The position numbers were made by a program, and so were the translations under genes. 10,226 bases of DNA, taken from positions 1-10,226 of the forward strand of contig JASHTQ010000240.1 of assembly GCA_030040475.1 (NCBI GenBank), given 5' to 3'. Position 1 is the stretch's first letter, and every line of letters starts with the position of its first letter. Below are positions 1 through 6,541 of this stretch, piece after piece. A model generated the notes under the pieces. The model searched no databases. It saw only the letters and a list, made by a program, of their open reading frames with translations, and was not told where the DNA came from. This DNA comes from Streptosporangiaceae bacterium. Its GTDB lineage: Bacteria > Actinomycetota > Actinomycetes > Streptosporangiales > Streptosporangiaceae.

Positions 1-8
1 TGTACCGG

Positions 9-2780
9 GTGGCTTCGTACACTCGGCTCATGTTGGTCGGCCGCGACGAGGAACAGCAGGCCCTCGTACGGCTGCTTGACGATGCGCGCGCGGGCCGCAG
101 CGGCGTGCTCGCCATCAGCGGAGAGGCCGGCATCGGCAAGTCGGCGCTACTCGCCTACGCCGAGGAGCAGGCGGCCGGCCTGAACGTGCTGCGGGCCCGT
201 GGCGTGCAGTCGGAGGCCCACATCCCGTTCGCCGGCCTGTTTGAGCTGCTGCGGCCGGCGTTGCCCTGGATCGACCAGATCCCTGACCCGCAGGCCACGG
301 CGCTGGAGAGCGCGCTGGCGCTCAGGCCGGCGGCCAGCGCCCCTGGCCGCTTCGCCGTGGGTGCGGCCACCCTCAGCCTGCTTGCCGCCTATTCGGAGAG
401 CGCCCCGGTGGCGGTGCTGCTGGACGACGCCCACTGGCTGGACGGGTCGAGCGCCGACGCCCTGCTGTTCGCGTTCCGCCGTCTCGTCGCCGATCCGGTC
501 GCGGTCGTGCTCGCCGTACGCCAGGGCGAGCAATCACTGCTCGACGGCGCCGACCTGCCGGCCCTGAGCCTGGCCGGCCTGGACCGGGCCTCGGCCGGGG
601 AGCTTCTCCGGTACCAGGCAGCAGAGCCGCTGCAGCACAACCTCGCCGACCGGCTCCACCGGGAAACCGGCGGGAACCCGCTCGCGCTCCTTGAGCTGGT
701 CCGGGATCGCCGGCGGCTGGCCGACCTGCCGCCTGACGCGCCGCTCGCCACCGTGTCCAGCGTGGCCGGCGTGTACCTGGAGCGCATGCGGTCCCTTCCC
801 GAGCGCGCCCGCGACGCCCTCGTCCTCGCCTCCGCCATCGACGGCGGCGAGGTGTCGGTGCTGGCCCGCGCCGCGCCGATGCTGGGACTTGAGCTGTCCG
901 ACCTGGTTCCCGCCGAGGCGGCGGGCCTCATCACCGTGCACCATTCCCGGGTCGAATTCCGGCACCCGCTGGCCCGGTCCGCCATCTACGGCGACGCCCT
1001 CCCGGATCGTCGCCGGACGCTGCACCGCGCCCTGGCCAGTGCCCTTCCCGATAGCGAAGCCGACCGGCGGGCCTGGCATCTCGCGCTCGCTTCTTTCGGC
1101 CCCGACGATGCGGCTTCGTCGGCGCTCGAGCAGGCCGGCCAGCGCGCCCACCGGCGCGGCGCCTACGACGTCTCATCCCGGGCGTTCGAGCGCGCGGCCC
1201 TGCTGGCCCCGGACGAGGACCGCAAGGCGCGGCTCTGCTATGCCGCGGCCGACGCCGCCTGGCTCGGCGGCCTCGCCGATCGTGCCATCGCCCTGCTGGA
1301 CCAGGCCGACCGGCACGCGCCGGCCGCGGATCTGGCTGTCGCGATCGAGCACCTGCGCGGGTATATCGCCATCCACCGCGGACCGGTCACCGAAGGGCAG
1401 CAGATCCTCCTGGACGCCGCCGAGCGTGCCGCGCCGATCGATCAGGAACGAGCCGTCGTGATGCTCGCCGAAGCGGCATACGCGTCCTTCTTCGCCGGCG
1501 ATGCCGCGACCATGCGCCTGGCCGCGGAGCGGGCCGCCTCGCTCGCCCCGCCCGATCCGAACGGCCGTATCGCGTTCTTCACGCTGATCACGCGGGGCAT
1601 GGCGCTGATCTTCTCGGGCGAAGACGAGCCCGGCGCACCCGCGATCCGGGCCGCGGTCGAAGCACTCGAGCGCTCCGACGAACTGCGTGACGATCCGCGC
1701 CTGCTTGCCTGGGCGGCCATGGGCTCGATCTGGCTGCGCGAGGCGGACATCGGGCGGGCGCTCGGCTACCGCGCACTCGAGGTGGCGCGCCGTAAGTCCG
1801 CCGTCGGCGCGCTGCCCTTCTTGCTGATCCACGTGGCAATCGACCAGGCGGCGACGGATCGATGGGCGGAAGCTCAAGCCGGCTTTCACGAGGCGATCAG
1901 CCTGGCGAGGGAGACGGGTCAGCAGACCGACCTCGGCGCCTGCCTGGCCTACCTCGCCCGGCTCGAAGCCAGGCAGGGCAGGGCGGAACTGAGCCGCGGG
2001 CATGCAAACGAGGCGCTCAGCCTGTCTCGGAAGCTGAGCCTGGGCGTGTGGGAGGTAATCGCGATCGCCGCCCTGGGCGAGCTTGAGCTGAGCCTGGGCC
2101 GGCCGGAAACCGCGCTGGCTCATTTCGAGGAGCAGCGGGCCGTGCTCCGGTCGCGACGGATCCTGGACGCCGACCTGTCCCCGGTGCCCGAGCTTGTCGA
2201 GATCTACCTGCGTCTGGGCCGGGGACCGGAGGCTGCGGAGCTAGCCGGGGAGTTCTCCCGCGACGCGGATATCAAGGCGCAGCCCTGGGCGCTGGCCAGG
2301 GCCGCGCGGTGCCGTGGGCTACTCGCCGCCGCAGGCGAGTCCGATCCTCACTTCGACACCGCGCTGGCCCTGCACGCCCAGACGGCCGACGCCTTCGAGA
2401 CCGCCCGCACGCACCTGGCCTACGGTGCCCGGCTGCGCCGGGAGCGGCAGCGGGTCCGGGCCCGCGAGCAGCTTCGCGCCGCGATCGACGCGTTCGACCA
2501 CCTCGGCGCCGACCCGTGGTCGGAGATGGCCCGAACCGAGCTCGCCGCGACCGGCGAGACCGCACGGCGGCGCGACGTGACCACCCTGAACGACCTGACC
2601 CCGCAGGAGCTGCAGATCGCGCTGAGCCTGGCCGAGGGACGCACGACCAGGGAGACCGCTGCCGCGCTGTTCCTGAGCCCGAAGACCATCGAGTATCACC
2701 TGCGCAGCGTGTACCGGAAGCTCTCGGTCGGATCGCGGAGCGAGCTCACCGCCGCGATGGAGCGGATCGCGGCCGGATAG
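9..2780 (+). CDS. LAL-type LuxR-family transcriptional regulator with N-terminal ATPase domain
   Basis: A large ATP-binding regulator of the LAL group (MalT-like). Numbering from the GTG at base 9 (923 aa), a Walker A motif GEAGIGKS lies at residues 38-45 and a Walker B-type stretch VAVLLDDAHWLD at 134-145. A long alanine-rich helical middle (about 350-850) looks like the TPR-type sensor/scaffold region of the family. A LuxR-type helix-turn-helix closes the protein at about 863-917, starting LTPQE and including SPKTIEYHLRSVYRKL. Such proteins usually bind ATP and an inducer, oligomerise, and activate transcription near their own locus; the inducer cannot be read here. The start is uncertain: the frame is open to the window edge, no clear ribosome site precedes the GTG at 9, and the ATG at base 30 (MLVGRDEE) resembles common LAL N-termini. 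It converges on the hydrolase-glycosyltransferase gene 23 bases away, so shared transcription is excluded. Confidence 0.93.
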   Translation: MASYTRLMLVGRDEEQQALVRLLDDARAGRSGVLAISGEAGIGKSALLAYAEEQAAGLNVLRARGVQSEAHIPFAGLFELLRPALPWIDQIPDPQATALESALALRPAASAPGRFAVGAATLSLLAAYSESAPVAVLLDDAHWLDGSSADALLFAFRRLVADPVAVVLAVRQGEQSLLDGADLPALSLAGLDRASAGELLRYQAAEPLQHNLADRLHRETGGNPLALLELVRDRRRLADLPPDAPLATVSSVAGVYLERMRSLPERARDALVLASAIDGGEVSVLARAAPMLGLELSDLVPAEAAGLITVHHSRVEFRHPLARSAIYGDALPDRRRTLHRALASALPDSEADRRAWHLALASFGPDDAASSALEQAGQRAHRRGAYDVSSRAFERAALLAPDEDRKARLCYAAADAAWLGGLADRAIALLDQADRHAPAADLAVAIEHLRGYIAIHRGPVTEGQQILLDAAERAAPIDQERAVVMLAEAAYASFFAGDAATMRLAAERAASLAPPDPNGRIAFFTLITRGMALIFSGEDEPGAPAIRAAVEALERSDELRDDPRLLAWAAMGSIWLREADIGRALGYRALEVARRKSAVGALPFLLIHVAIDQAATDRWAEAQAGFHEAISLARETGQQTDLGACLAYLARLEARQGRAELSRGHANEALSLSRKLSLGVWEVIAIAALGELELSLGRPETALAHFEEQRAVLRSRRILDADLSPVPELVEIYLRLGRGPEAAELAGEFSRDADIKAQPWALARAARCRGLLAAAGESDPHFDTALALHAQTADAFETARTHLAYGARLRRERQRVRAREQLRAAIDAFDHLGADPWSEMARTELAATGETARRRDVTTLNDLTPQELQIALSLAEGRTTRETAAALFLSPKTIEYHLRSVYRKLSVGSRSELTAAMERIAAG

Positions 2781-2803
2781 CCGGCCCGATCGTTAGGGCG
2801 GCG

Positions 2804-4930
2804 TTACAGCAGCTCAGATAGCAGGGCAGCGGCCCGTGCCGCGCCATCGGCCTCCACCGGCCGGTAGTCCACGGGCCGGTCGATCTCTGCCGCGATGGCC
2901 TCGGCAAGAGACTCCGGGTCGATGGCCGCGTAGTCCATGCGTCTCCCGGCACGGTACTGGGCGAGCCGCCTGGCCACATGGATCTGCTGCTCGAAATGAC
3001 GGGCCAGCGGCACGTAGATGAACGGCCTGCGCGCCGCCGCCAGTTCCATGGTCGTGGTCAGCCCGCCCTGGACCACGGCCAGGTCACAGGCGGCCAGGTG
3101 CCGGTACAGGCCGGGGACGTAACCGCGCAGTTCGACGCCCGCCGGCACCGGAACCGACGCCGGGTCGATCCGGGGGCCGGTCACCGCGATCATCCGCAGC
3201 CCGGGGATGGCGTTGCGGGCCAGCGGGAACGCCGCGGCGACCCGGCGCAGCAGGTGCGTTCCCACGCCGGAACCGCCGACGGTCACCAGGCAGACACGCT
3301 CGCCGGGCCGGTAGCCGAGCTCGGCGCGCAGCGCCTCCCGGTCATCGGGGAGGGCGGACCCGGTCGCGTACCCGGTGCACGTATAGCGCTCCAGCGCCCA
3401 GTCCCGCACGCTCGGCAGGCCCGGCCCGAGCGGGTCCTCGACCAGGTCGCCGGGGTTCCCGACGAACACCGAGCGGTCCCGCAGCCGCGGGTAGCGCCGC
3501 ATCCGCTCGATCCGCTCGGCGTTCCAGTCCGCGGTGAGGGCGGCCTCGGCGGCGCCGCCCTCGGGCATCGGCAGCCAGCCGACGAAGTCGGTGAGCCACG
3601 CGTAGGCGGTCCGCTTGAGCTCGGGGTTGTCGAAAAGGAAATGGTCGACGTCCCAGCCCTCGTCGGCGATCCACAGGTCGTACGGCTCGTCGGTGACCAG
3701 GTCGTGGAAGACCATGAAGTTCGCCACCATGATCTCGTCCATCCGGCGGGCGGCCTGGAACACGTTCAGGTCGTGCTCGCCCGCCTCGGACTCGATGTGC
3801 GCGCTCTCGCTGGCCAGCCACGCAGAGGCCGGGTGTACCCGCTCGCCCCGCTCCTGGAGCACCTGAGTCACCGGGTGCTGGGTGAGCCAGTCGATCTCCA
3901 GGTCGGGGTGCCGGGCCCGCAGTTCGTCGGCGATCGCCAGGTCACGGCGCACGTGGCCGAGCCCGATCGGCGAGCTGACATACAGCACCCGCCGGCGGCG
4001 ATCGCGGCCCCTGGTCCACGTCCGCCGCCCCGCCGACTCGGCGCCCACCGGCCCGCCGTCAGCCGTCCCGCCACCCGCCGGCTCGCCGCCCACCGACTCG
4101 GCGAAACCGCGGATGAGCAGGTTAGCCTGGACCGGATCGCGCAGCGTAGGGGCGTGCCCGCCGCCGTGGATCGTGACGAGCTGCCCGCCGGTCCAGCGCG
4201 CCAGCGCCACCCCGGTCTCGTAGGGCACGATCCCGTCCTGGTCGCCGTGCACGACCAGCACCGGGCAGCGCACCTGCCCGCAGACGGCCTCGGCGTCCGC
4301 CGCGGTGGGCGCGGCCATGGCCGGCGCCGTCAGCAGCAGCGTCTCCGCGGTCGTCTCCAGCCCCCAGCCCACCCCGTCCTCTTGCTGCTTGAGCGAGTGC
4401 GGCTCGGTGAACACCTGCGACATGAAGAACTCGACCCAGCCGCGGTAGTCGGCCAGCCAGTAGTGCCGGTTCGCCTTCCCCCAGCCCTGGTAGCTGTCCT
4501 TCGGCTCGTCGAAGTCCGGCGGGACCGGCCAGGGCAGCGCCGCGCCGATCGCGACCACCCCGGCGGCACGCTCCGGGTACCAGGCTGCCAGTTGCAGCAC
4601 GTGACGGCCGCCGAGCGACAGCCCGACGGCCACCGCCCGATCCACGCCGGTCGCGTCCAGCACGGCGATCGCGTCGTCGACGTACTGCCGGTCGCCGTAG
4701 GCCCCGGCCGTTGCCGGCCGGCCGGCCCGGCCGTTGCCGCGGCCCTCCACGGTGATCACGCGGAACCGCCGCGCCAGGTACGGCACCTGGGCCTTCCACT
4801 GCCGGGCATGCACGATCGCCCAGGACGTCAGCAGGAGGATGGCCGGCTCTCCGGTGCCGTACACCGAGTAGCCGACCCGCACCCCATCCCGCTCGACGGT
4901 TCCCTCGTAGTCCGGTTCGCGTGCCCGCAT
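2804..4930 (-). CDS. Alpha/beta-hydrolase fused to a MurG-like GT-B glycosyltransferase
   Basis: A 708-residue two-domain protein, numbered from the ATG at 4928-4930. Residues about 8-283 are an alpha/beta-hydrolase: nucleophile elbow GLSLG at 103-107 (Ser105), probable acid Asp232 in HGDQD, and His259 in GGGHAP. Residues about 284-312 are a Gly/Ala-rich linker. Residues about 313-708 are a GT-B glycosyltransferase. Its N-terminal half carries SSPIGLGHVRRD (319-330), like the glycine loop of GT28/UGT proteins. Its C-terminal half carries VTVGGSGVG (549-557) and a donor-binding signature beginning GGLTTTMELAA at 622. No signal peptide or membrane segment is visible, so it is probably cytoplasmic. 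The longer TTG start (721 aa) is rejected because AAGGGA sits 4 bases before the ATG. Acceptor, sugar donor and ester substrate are unknown. The hydrolase may act on the product or precursor of the transferase, but that is inference. The gene stands alone: convergent with the LAL gene and divergent from the lipoprotein gene. Confidence 0.9.
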   Translation of the reverse strand: MRAREPDYEGTVERDGVRVGYSVYGTGEPAILLLTSWAIVHARQWKAQVPYLARRFRVITVEGRGNGRAGRPATAGAYGDRQYVDDAIAVLDATGVDRAVAVGLSLGGRHVLQLAAWYPERAAGVVAIGAALPWPVPPDFDEPKDSYQGWGKANRHYWLADYRGWVEFFMSQVFTEPHSLKQQEDGVGWGLETTAETLLLTAPAMAAPTAADAEAVCGQVRCPVLVVHGDQDGIVPYETGVALARWTGGQLVTIHGGGHAPTLRDPVQANLLIRGFAESVGGEPAGGGTADGGPVGAESAGRRTWTRGRDRRRRVLYVSSPIGLGHVRRDLAIADELRARHPDLEIDWLTQHPVTQVLQERGERVHPASAWLASESAHIESEAGEHDLNVFQAARRMDEIMVANFMVFHDLVTDEPYDLWIADEGWDVDHFLFDNPELKRTAYAWLTDFVGWLPMPEGGAAEAALTADWNAERIERMRRYPRLRDRSVFVGNPGDLVEDPLGPGLPSVRDWALERYTCTGYATGSALPDDREALRAELGYRPGERVCLVTVGGSGVGTHLLRRVAAAFPLARNAIPGLRMIAVTGPRIDPASVPVPAGVELRGYVPGLYRHLAACDLAVVQGGLTTTMELAAARRPFIYVPLARHFEQQIHVARRLAQYRAGRRMDYAAIDPESLAEAIAAEIDRPVDYRPVEADGAARAAALLSELL
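4031..4103. repeat. Repeated 11-base unit in the inter-domain linker
   Basis: The 11-mer CCGACTCGGCG occurs at 4033-4043 and again at 4093-4103, flanking the DNA that encodes the linker between hydrolase and glycosyltransferase domains. The first copy extends to a palindrome, CGCCGA-C-TCGGCG (4031-4043). On the minus strand both copies encode an A-E-S-(V/A)-G motif, at either end of the Gly-rich linker. This may be a trace of linker growth by duplication or simply codon bias in a low-complexity stretch. Confidence 0.5.
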
Positions 4931-4934
4931 CGCG

Positions 4935-4941
4935 TCCCTTC
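4935..4941 (-). promoter_or_regulatory. Ribosome binding site deciding the ATG start of the hydrolase-glycosyltransferase
   Basis: Read on the minus strand, GAAGGGA is followed by CGCG and then ATG at 4930-4928, a 4-base spacer. This favours the ATG over the TTG 39 bases upstream, which would add 13 residues not resembling a hydrolase N-terminus. Confidence 0.6.
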
Positions 4942-4974
4942 GGTTAGTCGGCCAGCACCGCACCAACAACTGTG

Positions 4975-5002
4975 CCCAGGTTCGCCCGGGCGGGCAACTG
5001 GG
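4975..5002. repeat. Near-palindrome, possible operator
   Basis: CCCAG-g-TT-c-GCCCG-GG-CGGGC-AA-CTGGG: twelve base pairs of dyad symmetry around a central GG, broken only by two single-base insertions (4980 and 4983) in the left half. It sits 45-72 bases upstream of the hydrolase-glycosyltransferase ATG and about 155 bases upstream of the lipoprotein start. Its position between divergent genes suits a regulator site. The regulator is unknown, and in GC-rich DNA such symmetry can arise by chance. Confidence 0.4.
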
Positions 5003-5144
5003 AGATGGGCTGACCCGGCTGAACCGGCCCCGCCCCGCGCCCGTTTATCAGGGCGGGAGCGCGGGAGGCCGTCGCCTGCTCGCGAGCGGATAGCGCAGCG
5101 GCGCGCATTGGCTGCCGCTGGTCGTGGGAGGCACTGCCTGCCAA

Positions 5145-5152
5145 GAGGGGAG
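5145..5152 (+). promoter_or_regulatory. Ribosome binding site of the lipoprotein gene
   Basis: GAGGGGAG followed by CACG and GTG. This strong Shine-Dalgarno decides the GTG at 5157 as the start over the GTG at 5124. The latter would place 11 unlikely residues (including a Cys) ahead of the Lys-containing n-region of the signal peptide. Confidence 0.8.
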
Positions 5153-5156
5153 CACG

Positions 5157-6305
5157 GTGAACGTTAAGGGCCTGGCTAAGATCGCCATCGCCGCACTGGG
5201 TCTGGGCCTGCTGGCCTCGGCCTGCTCATCGACATCTACCACATCGAATGCCGCGAACGCGGCGCCGGCGGCGATCAGGCCCTACCTGGGCCAGCTGCAC
5301 ACCGGAGCGCAGATCGCCTCGACGGTACCCGCCGACGGCGACGTCAACCCCTACGGGGTCGCCGTGGTGCCCGGCTCCGAGGGGCAGCTGGTCGCGGGCG
5401 ACGTCCTGGTCAGCAACTTCAACGACAAGGCCAACGTCCAGGGCACCGGGACCACGATCGTCCAGGTTTCCCCGGGCGGCCACGCCCGCCTGTTCGCCGA
5501 CATCACGGCGCTGCCGGCCGGCATGTCCTGCCCGGGCGGCGTCGGCCTGACCACCGCGCTCGGCATCCTGCCCGGCGGCTGGGTGGTGGTCGGCAGCCTG
5601 CCCACCATGGCCGGCGGCGCGCTGCCGAGCCTTGACCCGGCCGGCTGCCTCATCGTGCTGAACGACCAGGGCACCCCGGTCGAGACGATCACGAGCAAGG
5701 ACATCGTCGGCCCCTGGGACATGGCGGTGAACTCGACCGCGACCTCCGCCGAGCTGTTCGTGTCCAACGCGCTCGGCGGGAACACCTCGACCGACCGCGG
5801 CGTGCCCGTGACGGGCAACTGCACGGTGGTGCGGCTTGACCTGTCGCTCGGCTCCTCGGCGCCGCCGGAGCTGACCAGCTCGACCGTCGTCGGGACCGGG
5901 TACCCGTGGCGGGCGAACAAGGCCGCGCTGGTCCTCGCGCCCACCGGCCTGGCGCTGAGCCGCAACGGGACGCTGTACGTGGCCGACACGCTGACCAACT
6001 CGATCTCGGCCATCCCGCACGCGCTGACCCGCGGCACCGCGACGCAGGCCACGGACGCGGCCATCTCCATCGGCGGCGCGCTCAACGCGCCGCTCGGCAT
6101 GACGCTGGCGCCCAACGGCGACCTGGTGGTCGTCAACGGCAACAACGGGAACGCCGTCGAGATCACCCCGCAGGGCCGGCAGCTGGCCACCAAGACGCTG
6201 GTGCGCAACGGCGCGGGTGACCTGTTCGGCATCATCACCACGCCGGCGGGCAACCTGCTGGCGGTCAATGACGGGACCAACGCGCTCGACCTGTTCAGGG
6301 GCTGA
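5157..6305 (+). CDS. Secreted lipoprotein with NHL-like beta-propeller
   Basis: A 382-residue exported lipoprotein. The N-terminus MNVKGLAKIA is a basic n-region, followed by a hydrophobic stretch (about 8-20) and a lipobox-like LASAC with the lipidation cysteine at residue 23. A Ser/Thr/Asn/Ala-rich tether follows (24-38). The rest is a series of beta-propeller-like blades with Gly-(V/L)-A and N-G-(T/D)-L-(Y/V)-V patterns: NPYGVAVV (64-71), PTGLALSRNGTLYVADT (262-278), PLGMTLAPNGDLVVVN (312-327), FGIITTPAGNLLAVND (357-372). These resemble NHL/SMP-30-type repeats. Three further cysteines (125, 164, 222) could form a disulfide outside the cell. It has no evident catalytic set, so an enzymatic role is not claimed; binding or scaffolding at the outer membrane face is the simplest reading. 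It precedes the permease operon on the same strand, but a hairpin terminator and a separate promoter lie between them. Confidence 0.85.
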   Translation: MNVKGLAKIAIAALGLGLLASACSSTSTTSNAANAAPAAIRPYLGQLHTGAQIASTVPADGDVNPYGVAVVPGSEGQLVAGDVLVSNFNDKANVQGTGTTIVQVSPGGHARLFADITALPAGMSCPGGVGLTTALGILPGGWVVVGSLPTMAGGALPSLDPAGCLIVLNDQGTPVETITSKDIVGPWDMAVNSTATSAELFVSNALGGNTSTDRGVPVTGNCTVVRLDLSLGSSAPPELTSSTVVGTGYPWRANKAALVLAPTGLALSRNGTLYVADTLTNSISAIPHALTRGTATQATDAAISIGGALNAPLGMTLAPNGDLVVVNGNNGNAVEITPQGRQLATKTLVRNGAGDLFGIITTPAGNLLAVNDGTNALDLFRG

Positions 6306-6315
6306 GCGCGCAGGC

Positions 6316-6357
6316 CGGCGGCGGCAGCGCTCACCCCCAGCCCCGCTGCCGCCGCCG
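6316..6357 (+). terminator. GC-rich hairpin terminator after the lipoprotein gene
   Basis: A perfect 14-base-pair stem: CGGCGGCGGCAGCG at 6316-6329 and its reverse complement at 6344-6357, with a 14-base loop. It begins 11 bases after the lipoprotein TGA. No T-run follows, which is common for terminators in high-GC actinomycetes. It probably separates lipoprotein and permease transcripts and could work on both strands. Confidence 0.7.
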
Positions 6358-6399
6358 CTCCACCTGGGCGTCCCGCCCGCCTCGGCACCGGTCAGGCAT

Positions 6400-6414
6400 G
6401 ACAGTACATATGTC
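6400..6414. promoter_or_regulatory. Upstream GACA-N7-TGTC inverted repeat (candidate operator)
   Basis: GACA (6400-6403) and TGTC (6411-6414) form an inverted repeat around a 7-base AT-rich centre that itself contains ACATATGT. It lies just upstream of the TTGACA box of the permease operon, in the only AT-rich island of the intergenic region. A second GACA/TGTC dyad follows about 24 bases downstream, so the two may form a paired site for one dimeric regulator. Confidence 0.45.
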
Positions 6415-6422
6415 CATAGGTA

Positions 6423-6451
6423 TTGACAATTTCTTGTCCTGGCCTGACCAT
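6423..6451 (+). promoter_or_regulatory. Candidate promoter of the permease operon
   Basis: A perfect -35 box TTGACA (6423-6428), a 17-base spacer, and GACCAT (6446-6451), which keeps the two most important -10 bases (A at position 2, T at position 6). The predicted start of transcription near 6458 would give a leader of about 83 bases before the permease GTG. An alternative -10, CATGAT at 6449-6454, needs a 20-base spacer. The -35 call is good; the -10 is weak. Confidence 0.5.
6425..6438. promoter_or_regulatory. GACAA-N4-TTGTC inverted repeat over the -35 box (candidate operator)
   Basis: GACAA (6425-6429) and TTGTC (6434-6438) are perfect inverted half-sites around TTTC, overlapping the TTGACA box. 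A protein bound here would block RNA polymerase, so repression is the natural guess. Both this dyad and the one at 6400-6414 end in TGTCC. No regulator gene adjoins the operon within the window. Confidence 0.45.
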
Positions 6452-6485
6452 GATGGCAGCCCGCCTGGGCCGGTAGAGATTCCTG

Positions 6486-6541
6486 CTGGCCTGAGTTAGC
6501 TGTTCCTCGCTCTGGTGATGCTGAGGCTGGAGGTAGGCCAG
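6486..6541 (+). repeat. Leader inverted repeat reaching the permease start codon
   Basis: CTGGCCT at 6486-6492 is the exact reverse complement of AGGCCAG at 6535-6541, which fills the space between the Shine-Dalgarno and the first base of the GTG. In RNA the arms would close a loop of 42 bases that holds the Shine-Dalgarno; CCTC at 6505-6508 could also pair with GAGG of the ribosome site. A second copy of the left arm, CTGGCCTGA, occurs at 6439-6447 but probably lies upstream of the transcript start. Translational control is possible but unproven. Confidence 0.35.
6529..6534 (+). promoter_or_regulatory. Ribosome binding site of the permease gene
   Basis: GGAGGT with a 6-base spacer to the GTG at 6541. 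It is a near-consensus site and fixes the start. Confidence 0.8.

Larger units (their letters stand above)
4931..5156. other. Divergent intergenic region (226 bases)
   Basis: This stretch separates the minus-strand hydrolase-glycosyltransferase from the plus-strand lipoprotein and should hold promoters for both. I find no convincing -35/-10 pair in either direction; a TTGTTG with TAACCG 17 bases on (minus strand, about 4968-4940) is too close to the ATG and too weak to call. It contains the near-palindrome at 4975-5002. A GC-rich imperfect inverted repeat (CGCCC / GGGCG around TTTATCA, near 5036-5055) may be a hairpin. I see no small gene. Confidence 0.6.

Noticed and set aside
2781..2803. 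Terminator between the convergent LAL and hydrolase-glycosyltransferase genes
   Set aside because: The 23-base gap holds no convincing hairpin or T-run; any terminator must lie inside a coding end.
4928..4969. TTG-initiated extension of the hydrolase-glycosyltransferase (13 extra residues)
   Set aside because: TTG is a rare start, no ribosome site precedes it, and the ATG downstream has AAGGGA at 4 bases.
2978..5167. 729-codon open frame on the + strand opposite the hydrolase-glycosyltransferase gene
   Set aside because: Its translation is Arg/Pro/Gly/His-rich low-complexity sequence with no domain, as expected for the antisense of a high-GC gene. The opposite strand encodes two clear domains and has a ribosome site.
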